A stretch of DNA of 27,947 nucleotides from UBA285 sp049970695 (GCA_049970695.1 JBMFML010000014.1:1-27947), one strand, 5' to 3'; shown: positions 16,174 through 25,552, numbered from the stretch's first letter. Numbers and translations are program-made. Notes: generated by a model not told the origin, from the sequence alone.

Positions 16174-17097
16174 CTAGAGGCCGAGTATCGCTCTTATTAG
16201 TGCCATTCTAATGTAGAGGCCGTTCTTTGCCTGCTCGAAGTATACTGCCTGCGGGAGCACGTCGACGTCTGGCGTCAGCTCCCAGACTCTGGGTAGTGGG
16301 TGCATTATCAGCGGTATCCTCTTGAAGCTTGTCAAGTAGCTGTAGGTAATCGTGTAGCTGCCCTTGAGCCTCTCGTAGTCCTCGGGCTTCATCCTCTCCT
16401 TCTGGAGCCTAGTGACGTATAGCACGTCCAGCTTCTCGACCACGTCCTCCAGCTTCTCGTGGAGCTCGTACTTGACTCTCCTCTGGTCTAAGACCTTGAG
16501 GACTTCTTCGCGAGGCTGGAGCTCCCTGGGCGATACGAAGTATATCTCGACGTCGCGGAAGTTCGAGAGGGCGTAGGAGAGGCTTGAAATCGTCCTCCCG
16601 TACCTGAGGTCTCCCATCATTCCCACTCTAACGCCGTCTACCCTGCCGAGCAGCCTCCAAATAGTGTAGACGTCTAGGAGGGCCTGCGTCGGGTGCTCGT
16701 TGTAGCCGTCGCCCGCGTTTATGACTGGGGCTCTGCATATCTGGGCGGCCTTCGCGGCAAACCCGGGCTCCCTGTGCCTGACTACGATTAGGTCCGGCTC
16801 GTAGCTGTCGACAGTCCTCAGCGTGTCCTCGGGGCTCTCGCCCTTGGCCATGCTCGTGACTTCCTCGGGGCCCAGGTCGACTACAGAGCCGCCGAGCTTT
16901 ACCATGGCGAACTGAAAGCTGAGCCTAGTCCTGGTGCTGGGCTCGAAGAAGGCTGTGAACATTACTTTGCCCTGCGCCACGCTCAGCCTGCCGCCCCTCT
17001 CGTAGATCTTCCTGAGCTCTTCTGCCATGTCGATTAGCAGCTCTATGTCGCTGCGAGTCAGCTGGAGTGCAGACACGAGGTCCATGCCCTTGAGCAA
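16174..17097 (-). CDS. pyrB: Aspartate carbamoyltransferase catalytic subunit
   Basis: The 307-aa protein joins carbamoyl phosphate and aspartate, the committed step of pyrimidine synthesis. Visible motifs are STRTR (54-58), the 80s loop SMAKGES (82-88), HPTQALLD (135-142) and HPLPRV (266-271). The TTG start at 17097 follows GGTGG with a 5-nt spacer, better placed than for the ATG at 17085. It lies 11 nt after pyrC. The regulatory subunit gene pyrI, often next to pyrB in archaea, is not in the window. Confidence 0.96.
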   Translation of the reverse strand: MLKGMDLVSALQLTRSDIELLIDMAEELRKIYERGGRLSVAQGKVMFTAFFEPSTRTRLSFQFAMVKLGGSVVDLGPEEVTSMAKGESPEDTLRTVDSYEPDLIVVRHREPGFAAKAAQICRAPVINAGDGYNEHPTQALLDVYTIWRLLGRVDGVRVGMMGDLRYGRTISSLSYALSNFRDVEIYFVSPRELQPREEVLKVLDQRRVKYELHEKLEDVVEKLDVLYVTRLQKERMKPEDYERLKGSYTITYSYLTSFKRIPLIMHPLPRVWELTPDVDVLPQAVYFEQAKNGLYIRMALIRAILGL

Positions 17098-17108
17098 CTA
17101 GACCACCA

Positions 17109-18467
17109 CTATGAGCTAGCACTCCCTCGGCTATATACTCCCTTAACCCACCTCCCAGCCCTGATGCCCGTCAACTCGCCTTCTCTCACGACCACGTGGC
17201 CCCTCAAGATCACGTGCCTCACCCTGCCCCTGAGCCTCCAGCCCAGGTACGGCGAGAGCTTGTGCTTGTACTCGAGCCACTCAGGGGTTACTTCGAGCTC
17301 CCCACTCGGGTCGAATACTACGAGGTCTCCGCTAGAGCCGGGCATTACGGCGCCCTTGAATGGCCACAGCCCGAGCAGCTTAGCGGGGTTTTCAGAGAGG
17401 AGCTGGGGGATCCTCGTCAGCGGTATTAGGCCCCTGAGGGCGAGGTCCATTACTAGTGGTAGTAGCGTCTGGACTCCAGGCATTCCAGAGGCAGCCTCCC
17501 AAATGCTCCCGCTCTTCTCGTGGGGGGCGTGCGGGGCGTGGTCTGAGCCTATTGCCTCGAAGAAGCCCGAAGCAACTGCCTCGAGCAGGGCCCTCCTGTG
17601 AGAGGAGTCCCGGATGGGCGGGTTTACCTTGATTAGCGCGCCGTACTTCGCGTAGTCGCTCTTGTCTAAGACCAAGTAGTGGGGGCAGGTCTCCGAGGTT
17701 ATGTCAACACCTGCCCTCTTTGCTGCTTTAATGGCTTCGAGCGCGTCGCGCGAAGACACGTGGACTATGTGGACTCTGCCGTCCGCGTGCTTGGCGAGCA
17801 CAGAGATCTTCGCAATGCTGTAGACCTCTGCGAGCGGGGGCCTGGCTTCGTCGTGCAACGAGGGGTCTTCGCCCAGCTTCCTAGCCCTCTCCGTGAAGTA
17901 CTCAACCAGGGAGTGGTCCTCGGCGTGGAACATAATCCTCGTGCCCGTCTTCCCCGACTTTTCGAGCAGCTCGTAGAGGGCCTTGTCGCTTGGAGGGGGT
18001 ATGTTGCCCGTAGTTGGGCCCATGAAGACCTTGAAGCCGACGGCTCCCGCTGCGAGCATGTCTTCGAACTCGTGCACATTGGCGTCGTGCAGGACCCCTA
18101 GCAGCGCGAAGTCCACGTATGCCTTAGACTCGAGCAGCTTGGCCTTGGACAAGAGCCTCTCAGCGGAGTCGGCAGGCGGCAGCGTGTTTGGGTGTTCGAC
18201 GACTGTCGTGACACCGCCCTTGATTGCTGCTTTGGAGCCGTGCTCAAAGTCGTCCTTGTACTCCAGGCCCGGCTCCCTCATGTGGACGTGCTCGTCCACG
18301 ACTCCTGGGAGCACGTAGCAGCCCGAGGCGTCGATAACCTCCTCGACACCGCTACTCGAGAGGTCCGTTCCGACTTCGGCAATTAAGCCGTCTACAATCT
18401 TCACATCCCACTTGTAGGCCCCGCTTGGAGTGATGACGATGCCGTTCTTGACGAGGACGCTCGACAA
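17109..18467 (-). CDS. pyrC: Dihydroorotase (cyclic amidohydrolase)
   Basis: The 452-aa amidohydrolase-fold enzyme has all binuclear metal ligands: His60 and His62 (HVH), Lys146 (GFKVFMG, carboxylated in the family), His181 (HAED), His236 (HIVHVSS) and Asp309 (SDHAPH). Arg64 in HVHMREPG and Asn93 in HPNTLPP are the substrate-contacting residues of dihydroorotases; allantoinases usually have Asn or Asp in place of that Arg. With pyrB 11 nt downstream this supports dihydroorotase. I chose TTG at 18467 because GGTGG (18477-18473) lies 5 nt upstream and a TATA palindrome lies at 18501-18512. The longer frame from 18530 would include that promoter. Allantoinase or hydantoinase activity remains possible because of the Mo hydroxylase neighbours. 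Confidence 0.85.
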   Translation of the reverse strand: MSSVLVKNGIVITPSGAYKWDVKIVDGLIAEVGTDLSSSGVEEVIDASGCYVLPGVVDEHVHMREPGLEYKDDFEHGSKAAIKGGVTTVVEHPNTLPPADSAERLLSKAKLLESKAYVDFALLGVLHDANVHEFEDMLAAGAVGFKVFMGPTTGNIPPPSDKALYELLEKSGKTGTRIMFHAEDHSLVEYFTERARKLGEDPSLHDEARPPLAEVYSIAKISVLAKHADGRVHIVHVSSRDALEAIKAAKRAGVDITSETCPHYLVLDKSDYAKYGALIKVNPPIRDSSHRRALLEAVASGFFEAIGSDHAPHAPHEKSGSIWEAASGMPGVQTLLPLVMDLALRGLIPLTRIPQLLSENPAKLLGLWPFKGAVMPGSSGDLVVFDPSGELEVTPEWLEYKHKLSPYLGWRLRGRVRHVILRGHVVVREGELTGIRAGRWVKGVYSRGSASS

Positions 18468-18500
18468 GCCCGCCACCAGTACTGGTAGCTCTATTGGAGC

Positions 18501-18512
18501 ATAAAGCTTTAT
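18501..18512. promoter_or_regulatory. Palindromic TATA element, probably bidirectional (pyrC and first Mo hydroxylase)
   Basis: ATAAAGCTTTAT is a perfect 12-bp palindrome. Its centre is about 40 nt from the pyrC TTG (18467) and about 55 nt from the hydroxylase start (18562), so it can serve transcription in both directions. Confidence 0.55.
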
Positions 18513-18561
18513 ACCTCGGAGCACATACACTAGGCCGGCTGGGAAGGCGGTACCTCGGCTC

Positions 18562-20934
18562 TTGGTGGGCTTCTTGGAAGACCCTTACGCGCTGCTCGAG
18601 AAGTGGCTGAGAGCAGAGTCCTTCCTCGTCGTTGGTAAAGGCGTTAGCAGAGTCGACGCTCTCGACAAGGCCTTCGGCAGGGCTATGTTCACAGAGGACT
18701 ACTTTGTTGACTACGTGGTGGGAAACGCGCTCTTTGTAAAGCAAGTGCTGAGCCCCTACCCGCACGCCAGGATAAAGAAAATTGACGCCTCTAGAGCACT
18801 CTCGCTCGGGGGCTTCGTGAAAGTCGTGACAGCGGCAGACATACCCGGGGAGAACCAGGTGGGGTATGCCATACCAGACCAGCCACTACTCGCGAGTGGA
18901 AAGGTCAGGTATGCTGGTGAGCTAGTGGCGCTGGTGGCTGCAGAAGACTACGACAAGGCCTTGAAGGCAGCCGAAGAGCTCGTAGTAGAGTACGAGCCCC
19001 TGCCATACGTGCTAGACCCGCTGGAGGCCATGAAGAGGACAGACATCCTCGTGCACGAAGAAAGGGGCTCAAACATAGCCTTCACGACTAGGGTTAGGAA
19101 AGGCAATGTCGAGGAGGGCTTTGCTAAGGCCTACGTAGTAGTCGAGAACGAGTACAGGCTTCACCACCAAGAGCACGCCTACTTGGAGACCGAGGCGGCC
19201 CTCGCAATACCCGAGTCTGAGGGGAGGATAACCGTTATTGGGGCACTCCAGTACCCGCACTTAGGCCAGAGGATAGTGGCGAGAGTCCTCGGAATACCAA
19301 TGAGCAGAGTAAAGATAGTGGCTCCATACATTGGCGGGGGGTTCGGCGGCAAGGACGACGAAGGCCCCCTAACGTGCGCCAAGGCCGCTCTAGTTGCGTA
19401 CTTGACTGGGAGGCCCGCCTTCGTGCTCTACAGCCGCGAAGACTCAATTAGAGTGCACCCCAAGAGAGAAGCCGCCGTAATAAGGTACAAGAGCGGTGCG
19501 AGCGCCGACGGCAAGCTAACGGCAATAGAAGTCACAATAATACACGACACCGGGGCATACGCGAACAGGGCTCCCTTCATCCTGTGGAGGGCTACAATGC
19601 ACGCCTCAGGCCCCTACGAAGTCCCCAACGCGAAGGTAGACGGCTACGCGGTCTACACCAACAAGGTGTACCAGGGGTCTTTCAGGGGCTTTGGAAACCT
19701 CTCAATACAGTTCGCCGTTGAGAGGCAAATGGACCAGCTAGCGGAGAAGCTCGGCATGGACCCGGTGGACTTCAGGCTCAGGAACCTGCTGAGGCCCGGC
19801 TCCTACACTCTCACTAACCAGCTCCTAGACCACTCAGTGGGCGTTGCAGAGGCCCTCAAGCTGACTGCCGAGAAGGCTGACTGGTGGAGGAAGAGGAGGG
19901 AGTACGAGGAGTACAACGCAAAGAGCCCAAGGTTTAAGAGGGGAATAGGAGTCGCTGTTGCGTGGCACGGAATAAGCACCTCGAGGGCCGTGCCAGACTG
20001 GTCCAACGCCTACGTTAAGGTAGAGCTGGACGGCTCGGTAACAGTGTACACTGGAATTGTGGAAATGGGCCAGGGCTCTCCCACTTCATCGCACGTCCAA
20101 ATAGTCTCAGAAGTGCTCGGAGTCCCGCCAGAGCTCGTGAAAGTGGTCTTTGCAACCACAGAGGCCCCCGACACCGGTGCCACTCACGCGTCGAGGGGGA
20201 CTGGCATTGGAGGCCTCGGAGTGCTCGTTGCCGCTTCAAAGCTCCGCGAGAGGCTCGCGAGGCTTGCCGCACAGCTTCTCGGCGTGGATCCGGGTGAAGT
20301 GGTGTTCAGAGATGGGAGGGTCTACTGGAGCAGGGACCCGAGCAGGGGGCTCTCCTGGAAGGAGCTCGTGAGAGAGGCCTACGCTAGGGGCGTTGAGACC
20401 AGTGCTACGGGCTACTACTTCATACCCAAGGGCAGGTTTGATGATACGGTTGGACAGGGCTTTGCCTACCCAGCCTACAGCTACATAGTCTTGATAACCG
20501 AGGTAGAAGTAGACACGTGGACCGGCCGCGTCAGAGTCCTGAAGGTCTACCCAGGCCTCGCGGCTGGCAGAATAATCAACCCGCAGCAAGTCGAGGGGCA
20601 GATCGAGGGCGCCTTTGCCCAAGCAATAGGGTACACGCTGATGGAGAGGCTGTACTTCGACGAGCACGGCAGAATTGTGAACACAAACCTCGCAGACTAC
20701 GTAGTGCCGACAGCCATGGACATGCCGGAGTTCGAAAAGCCGGTCTACGTCGAAGACGTCTTCAGGCACGGAGCCCTCGGAGCAAAGGGCGTTGGCGAAA
20801 TGGCAGTAATACCCGGGCCCGCCTCAATAGCAAACGCCGTTGCCCACGCACTGCGAGTCAACATAACCTCCACTCCGCTGACACCATGGAGGGTGCTCAA
20901 GTACCTCGGCGTCCTGAAGGGTGAGGAGCATTGA
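18562..20934 (+). CDS. Molybdenum hydroxylase large subunit, xanthine dehydrogenase family (copy 1)
   Basis: The 790-aa Mo-cofactor subunit has GGGFGGK (about 258-264) and EMGQG (about 499-503), which contact the molybdopterin, the substrate-site segment YQGSFRGFG (370-378), and GAKGVGE with the catalytic Glu at about 746. These enzymes hydroxylate N-heterocycles or aldehydes with water. The CO dehydrogenase signature AYXCSFR is absent (Gly instead of Cys), so this is not a canonical CoxL. The start is TTG 18562 or GTG 18565; TTG 18574 has a better placed GGTGG, so the N-terminus is uncertain by a few residues. The stop overlaps the next ATG. Confidence 0.92.
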   Translation: MVGFLEDPYALLEKWLRAESFLVVGKGVSRVDALDKAFGRAMFTEDYFVDYVVGNALFVKQVLSPYPHARIKKIDASRALSLGGFVKVVTAADIPGENQVGYAIPDQPLLASGKVRYAGELVALVAAEDYDKALKAAEELVVEYEPLPYVLDPLEAMKRTDILVHEERGSNIAFTTRVRKGNVEEGFAKAYVVVENEYRLHHQEHAYLETEAALAIPESEGRITVIGALQYPHLGQRIVARVLGIPMSRVKIVAPYIGGGFGGKDDEGPLTCAKAALVAYLTGRPAFVLYSREDSIRVHPKREAAVIRYKSGASADGKLTAIEVTIIHDTGAYANRAPFILWRATMHASGPYEVPNAKVDGYAVYTNKVYQGSFRGFGNLSIQFAVERQMDQLAEKLGMDPVDFRLRNLLRPGSYTLTNQLLDHSVGVAEALKLTAEKADWWRKRREYEEYNAKSPRFKRGIGVAVAWHGISTSRAVPDWSNAYVKVELDGSVTVYTGIVEMGQGSPTSSHVQIVSEVLGVPPELVKVVFATTEAPDTGATHASRGTGIGGLGVLVAASKLRERLARLAAQLLGVDPGEVVFRDGRVYWSRDPSRGLSWKELVREAYARGVETSATGYYFIPKGRFDDTVGQGFAYPAYSYIVLITEVEVDTWTGRVRVLKVYPGLAAGRIINPQQVEGQIEGAFAQAIGYTLMERLYFDEHGRIVNTNLADYVVPTAMDMPEFEKPVYVEDVFRHGALGAKGVGEMAVIPGPASIANAVAHALRVNITSTPLTPWRVLKYLGVLKGEEH

Positions 20935-21818
20935 TGTACAGAATGCCTGAGTTCGAGTACGTGAAGGCGAGGAGCCTGGCAGAGGCACTAGAGCTCCTCG
21001 ACAAGCTCGAGGGCGCCAAACCTCTGGCCGGCGGGACGGATCTGCTTGTAGACGTGAAGATCGGGAGGCTCAAGCCCAGGTACGTGGTTGACATAGGCGG
21101 CCTCAAAGAGCTCAAGTACCTGAGGGACACGGGCGAGTCCCTTGAAATAGGAGCCCTCACTACTATTCAGGAGGTCCTCGACTCCCCCCTTGTGGAGCAG
21201 AAGGCTCGGCTCCTCTGGCTAGCCGCCAGGGAGTTTGCGTACTGGCAAGTTAGGAACATGGCTACAATAGGTGGAAACCTCTGTAACGCGTCTCCAGCCG
21301 CAGACATGGCCCCGCCCCTCCTCGTCTACGAAGCCCTCCTCAAAATCGCCAGCTCGAGGGGCGAGAGGCTGGTGCCCATCACCGAGTTCTTCCTGGGGCC
21401 CAGGCAAACGGTACTCCAGAAGGGGGAGCTCTTGGTGGAAGTCGTAGTGCCCTACAAGAAGCTTGAGGGCGCCGGCTTCTACTACGCGAAAATCGGCAGG
21501 AGGCTTGGACACGACATATCGGTAGTGGCTGTTGCAGCCGCCGTGAAGCTGGAGGAGGGCGTTGTAGCGGACGCGAGAGTGGCGCTGAACTCCGTGGCCC
21601 CCAGGCCCATTAGGGCTTACAGCGTTGAAAAGGCATTAATTGGGAGAGAGCCGAGCGTTGAGGTCATTGAAGAGGTGGCAGAGCTCGTGGAGAGGGACAT
21701 ATCTCCGATAAGCGACGTGAGGGCTCCAGCCGAGTACAGGCTCTACATGTCGAAGCTGCTCGTTCGAGAAGCCCTCCTAGAAGCCTCGAAGAGCGCTTGG
21801 CGGGGTGGTGTAGAGTGA
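20934..21818 (+). CDS. Molybdenum hydroxylase FAD subunit (copy 1)
   Basis: The 294-aa protein belongs to the XdhB/CoxM FAD-binding family, with LAGGTDLL (31-38) and ATIGGNLCNASPAAD (110-124) for FAD binding, followed by the C-terminal CO-dehydrogenase-flavoprotein domain. It takes electrons from the 2Fe-2S subunit and passes them to an acceptor, probably NAD(P)+ or ferredoxin. The ATG at 20934 overlaps the upstream stop and has GAGGAG before it; a TTG just ahead at 20931 is not needed. Confidence 0.93.
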   Translation: MYRMPEFEYVKARSLAEALELLDKLEGAKPLAGGTDLLVDVKIGRLKPRYVVDIGGLKELKYLRDTGESLEIGALTTIQEVLDSPLVEQKARLLWLAAREFAYWQVRNMATIGGNLCNASPAADMAPPLLVYEALLKIASSRGERLVPITEFFLGPRQTVLQKGELLVEVVVPYKKLEGAGFYYAKIGRRLGHDISVVAVAAAVKLEEGVVADARVALNSVAPRPIRAYSVEKALIGREPSVEVIEEVAELVERDISPISDVRAPAEYRLYMSKLLVREALLEASKSAWRGGVE

Positions 21819-22288
21819 TGGTCAGGTTTAGGCTCAATGGGAGGCCCGTTGAGCTAGACGTAGACCCCAGGGAAGTCCTGCTAGACACCCTCAGGCTGAG
21901 GCTCAGAGTCAAGAGCGTTAAAAGGGGCTGCGAGAGGGGCGACTGCGGCAGTTGCACTGTGCTCCTCGATGGCCAGCCCGTGCTCTCCTGCCTCTTGCTC
22001 ACAGTGCAAGTAGAGGGAAGGGATGTGACGACTGTAGAGGGGCTCCTCGAAGACCCCCTGCTCGGCGAGATAGCAAAGAGCCTCGTGGAGAACGGGGCTG
22101 TTCAGTGCGGCTTCTGCACGCCCGGAATAGTGCTGACGGCTTGGGCCGGCATAAAGCAGGGCAAGATGAGGACCGAGGAAGGCGTGAAGAGGTACCTCGG
22201 AAACCTCTGCAGGTGCACCGGGTACGTGAAGATAGTCAAGGCCATACACGAGGCTGCAAAGCGGTGGGAGAGTGGGCACGGACTTTAA
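21818..22288 (+). CDS. Molybdenum hydroxylase 2Fe-2S subunit (copy 1)
   Basis: The 156-aa CoxS/XdhC-type ferredoxin subunit has two clusters: a plant-type site with Cys38, 43, 46 and 58, and the helical-domain site with Cys96, 99, 130 and 132 (CGFCTPG and CRCTGY). It relays electrons from Mo to FAD. The ATG at 21818 overlaps the upstream stop (TGATG) and follows GGTGGTG. The frame extends to 21797, but the ATG is better supported. Confidence 0.94.
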   Translation: MVRFRLNGRPVELDVDPREVLLDTLRLRLRVKSVKRGCERGDCGSCTVLLDGQPVLSCLLLTVQVEGRDVTTVEGLLEDPLLGEIAKSLVENGAVQCGFCTPGIVLTAWAGIKQGKMRTEEGVKRYLGNLCRCTGYVKIVKAIHEAAKRWESGHGL

Positions 22289-24629
22289 GTTCATTGGAAA
22301 GAGGCTTCCGAGGAAGGACGCGGAGGCTAAGGCCACGGGAGCCCTCAAGTACACCAACGACTTGGAAGTACCAGGCATGCTCATAGGCAGGATCGTGAGA
22401 AGCCCCTACGCATTTGCAGACATCAAGAGGATTGATGTGAGCGAGGCCATTAGAATGGGCGCCGTCGCAATAACGCCCGACGATGTGCCGCAAGTTCCCT
22501 TCAATCCAAGGCTCGTCAGCATAGACGAAGTCACCTACAAAGACACCTACGTGCTGACCTACAGGCCCAGGTACCTCGGCGAGCCCGTTGCAGCTGTTGC
22601 CGCGCCATCCGAGGAGCTCGCGCAGAAGGCTGCGGAGGCCGTGAAAATAGAGTTTGAGCGCATATACAAGCCGATACTAGATCCCTTCGAAGCCATGAAG
22701 CCCGGAGCCCCGAAGATACACGAGAAGATAATGAAAGGGAGCAAGTGGATTGAAGTAGAAAACAACATTGCTGCCAGGCTCGACTACGAAGAGGGAGACG
22801 TCGACAAGGGCTTTGGCGAGGCAGACGTAGTTGTTGAAAGGACCTTCAAGACTGGCAAGAGGTACCACATGCAGCTAGAGCCGAAAGCCGTTCTCTGCGT
22901 TCCAGAGCCCGGCGGAAAGCTCACGATATACACTACTACCCAGTCAATACACAACACTAGGATACTGATAAGCCAGCTGTTCAACATTCCAGAGAGCAAG
23001 ATCAACGTCGTGAAGGTACCCATAGGAGGCTCCTTCGGCTCCAGCATACAGACAAACTACCTAGTTCCCATAGCAGTCGCACTCTGCTTGAAGGCGAAGA
23101 AGCCCGTGAAAATAGCCTACACGAGAGAAGAAGACATGCTGGATCACTCGAACTTCGTCTTCTACTTCAAGATCAAAGTAGGTGCTAAGAAGACCGGGGA
23201 GTTCACGGCTGCAGAGTTCATAAACGTGCTTGACGTAGGCGCGCACCAAGTGCAGCCATACCCACTACTGGGGACTAGCCTCGGCTGGTTTGTATCAATG
23301 TACAAGTGGAGGAACCTGAGGTACAGGGGTATTGCTGTTTACACGAACAAAGTGCCTGGCTGTGCTTTGAGGGGGTATGGCGCTCCCGAAGTGCAGTGGG
23401 CTGTTGAGACCATAGTAGACGAAGTCGCTGAAAAGCTCGGCATAGACCCAATAGAGCTGAGGCTCAAGAACTACGTTGGCCGGGGGGACATCTTCTGGGG
23501 GCAGGGCCCCACGGTCAAGTCGGTGATAAAGTCTGATGGGGTGCCCGAGCTCCTGCGAAGGGGCAGTGAGCTAATAGGTTGGAGCAGGCGCGGCCACCCG
23601 AGCGAGAAGAAGGGGAGGTTTAGGCGGGGCATTGGAGTTGGCAGGGGCTTCCACACGTCTGGTGCTGGCGGGCCAATAAGCGGCGAGGTAATAGACTACA
23701 CCGGCTGCATACTGAAGCTAAACGAAGACGGGACGCTGGACTACATCACGGCTCTGCAGGACCACGGCGGGGGGTCTCTAGACGCCCACGTCAAGATAAT
23801 AGCCGAGGAGCTCGGGGTTCCGCCAGACTTGATAAACCTCGCCACGGCGAGCACCGAGAACACGCTCTACGACGTCTGTACGCACGCTTCTAGAGGTACT
23901 TACGTGGGTGGAGAGTGCGCGAGGAGGGCTGCGCAAATACTCAAGCAGAAGGTGCTTGAGACTGCGCTCAGAATGCTCGAGAGAGTGGTCAACCCCGAGG
24001 CGCTGAAGCTGGGCTACGACGAAGAGAGGAAGGAGGCCGTGGTCTACGTCGAGGGCACGAACATCAAGATCCCGCTTAGAGAAATAGCCAGGACTGCCTG
24101 GCAGAGGAGCTGGGGCACTCTCGCAGCAGTAGTGACCTACAGGGCGACCTCGGCTCCACCGAGCTTCACGGTCTACTTCGTGGAGGTAGAAGTGGACACG
24201 TGGACTGGAAAGGTGAGGCCTGTGAGAGTAGTAGCGGGAGCGGACGTCGGGACTCCGATAAACCCAGACATGATCGAGGGGCAGCTGCACGGAGGCTTTG
24301 CAATGGCGTGGGGCATGGCGTTTACCGAGAACACCCAGTACGACCCCGTGACTGGCGAAATAGCCGGTAGGATGCTCATTACAGACTACAAGATACCAAC
24401 TGCCGAGGACGCCCCCTACCCCGAGTCTTTTGAAGTCATACTGGCAAATACCTACGAGCCAACAGGACCCTTTGGCGCTAAGGGGCTCGGCGAGGCTGCC
24501 ATGAACCCGGCCGTTGCCGCGATACTGAATGCCGTGTACAACGCCATTGGAGTGAGGTTCTACGAGCTGCCAGTAACTCCAGACAAGATAATTGCCGCGC
24601 TCAAGGAGAGGGGTGAGCTGGAGTGGTAG
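22272..24629 (+). CDS. Molybdenum hydroxylase large subunit, xanthine dehydrogenase family (copy 2, divergent Mo site)
   Basis: The 785-aa Mo subunit is clearly paralogous to the one at 18562 but divergent. The molybdopterin loop is GGSFGSS (about 252-258) rather than GGGFGGK, and the GQG contact is HGGG (about 496-499). The catalytic GLGE is kept (Glu about 740). The substrate-site loop reads VPGCALRGYG (361-370), with Cys364 three residues before the conserved Arg, the position of the copper-binding Cys in CO dehydrogenase, though the rest of that signature is missing. Its substrate therefore probably differs from copy 1. The GTG start at 22272 overlaps the preceding gene by 17 nt, with GGTGG upstream. 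Confidence 0.91.
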   Translation: MGTDFKFIGKRLPRKDAEAKATGALKYTNDLEVPGMLIGRIVRSPYAFADIKRIDVSEAIRMGAVAITPDDVPQVPFNPRLVSIDEVTYKDTYVLTYRPRYLGEPVAAVAAPSEELAQKAAEAVKIEFERIYKPILDPFEAMKPGAPKIHEKIMKGSKWIEVENNIAARLDYEEGDVDKGFGEADVVVERTFKTGKRYHMQLEPKAVLCVPEPGGKLTIYTTTQSIHNTRILISQLFNIPESKINVVKVPIGGSFGSSIQTNYLVPIAVALCLKAKKPVKIAYTREEDMLDHSNFVFYFKIKVGAKKTGEFTAAEFINVLDVGAHQVQPYPLLGTSLGWFVSMYKWRNLRYRGIAVYTNKVPGCALRGYGAPEVQWAVETIVDEVAEKLGIDPIELRLKNYVGRGDIFWGQGPTVKSVIKSDGVPELLRRGSELIGWSRRGHPSEKKGRFRRGIGVGRGFHTSGAGGPISGEVIDYTGCILKLNEDGTLDYITALQDHGGGSLDAHVKIIAEELGVPPDLINLATASTENTLYDVCTHASRGTYVGGECARRAAQILKQKVLETALRMLERVVNPEALKLGYDEERKEAVVYVEGTNIKIPLREIARTAWQRSWGTLAAVVTYRATSAPPSFTVYFVEVEVDTWTGKVRPVRVVAGADVGTPINPDMIEGQLHGGFAMAWGMAFTENTQYDPVTGEIAGRMLITDYKIPTAEDAPYPESFEVILANTYEPTGPFGAKGLGEAAMNPAVAAILNAVYNAIGVRFYELPVTPDKIIAALKERGELEW

Positions 24630-25552
24630 AGCAGGGAATACCCCCAGTAAACGTCACTGCCAGGAACACGAGGATAATACCATTCGACTTTGACTACTAC
24701 GAGCCGAAGACGCTGAGAGAGGCCCTCGAGCTCCTCGACAAGTACGGGGAGTCGGCGAAGATCCTCGCCGGCGGGACAGACCTGCTCGTGAAAATGAAGG
24801 TCAGGCTCGTAGAGCCCCGCGTAGTTATAAACGTGAAGAAGATACCGGGGCTGCGCTACATAGTAGAAGACGGCGACTACGTGAGGATAGGGGCGCTCAC
24901 GACGCTGAGGGACCTCGAGAAGTCGGATCTCGTAAAGGAGAGGCTACCAGCGCTCTACGACGCGGTCAAGGTAATGGGTAGTGTGCAGATTAGGAACATG
25001 GCCACAATAGGCGGCAACTTGTGCAACGCGTCGCCAGCCGCCGACACCGCGCCGCCGCTGCTCGTCCACAACGCCAGGGTCGTGCTTGCAAGTATTTACG
25101 GCGAGAGAGTGGTCCCCCTCGAGGAGTTCTTCGTGGGCCCCGGCAGAACCGTCATGAAGCCAAACGAAATGCTAGTAGAAATCTTGGCGGAGAAGGCGTC
25201 TAGGGGCTCTTCGTCTTTCAAGAAGGTGTCTCGAGTAGCAGTAGACCTGGCAATCGCCAGCGCGGCCGCCTACGTCGAGGTAGAGGGCGGCATAATTAGG
25301 GAGGCCAGAATAGCCCTCGGATCCGTGGCACCAAAGCCCATTAGAGCCAGGAAGACCGAGGAGCTCGTCAAGGGGCTCCCAGTGGGCTCCGAAGAGCTCC
25401 GCAAAGCCCTCTACGCGCTCGAAGAGGAGGTCTCGCCGATAACAGACGTCAGGTCTACTGCCGAGTACAGGCGGTACATCGTCAAGGTCCTGGCTTGGGA
25501 GGCCATAGAGTCTGCCTACGAGAGGGTGGCGAAGCGTGCCCCAGCTAGTTAG
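24623..25552 (+). CDS. Molybdenum hydroxylase FAD subunit (copy 2)
   Basis: The 309-aa XdhB/CoxM-type flavoprotein has LAGGTDLL (48-55) and ATIGGNLCNASPAAD (127-141). It carries about 18 more N-terminal residues than copy 1 before the first conserved block. The GTG start at 24623 overlaps the stop of the large subunit by 7 nt. No better start was seen downstream. It would pair with the copy 2 large subunit. Confidence 0.93.
   Translation: MVEQGIPPVNVTARNTRIIPFDFDYYEPKTLREALELLDKYGESAKILAGGTDLLVKMKVRLVEPRVVINVKKIPGLRYIVEDGDYVRIGALTTLRDLEKSDLVKERLPALYDAVKVMGSVQIRNMATIGGNLCNASPAADTAPPLLVHNARVVLASIYGERVVPLEEFFVGPGRTVMKPNEMLVEILAEKASRGSSSFKKVSRVAVDLAIASAAAYVEVEGGIIREARIALGSVAPKPIRARKTEELVKGLPVGSEELRKALYALEEEVSPITDVRSTAEYRRYIVKVLAWEAIESAYERVAKRAPAS

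Noticed and set aside
17109..18467. Allantoinase, as part of a purine breakdown pathway with xanthine dehydrogenase
   Set aside because: Arg64 and Asn93 are dihydroorotase-type and pyrB follows directly; no other allantoin genes are present. Not fully excluded.
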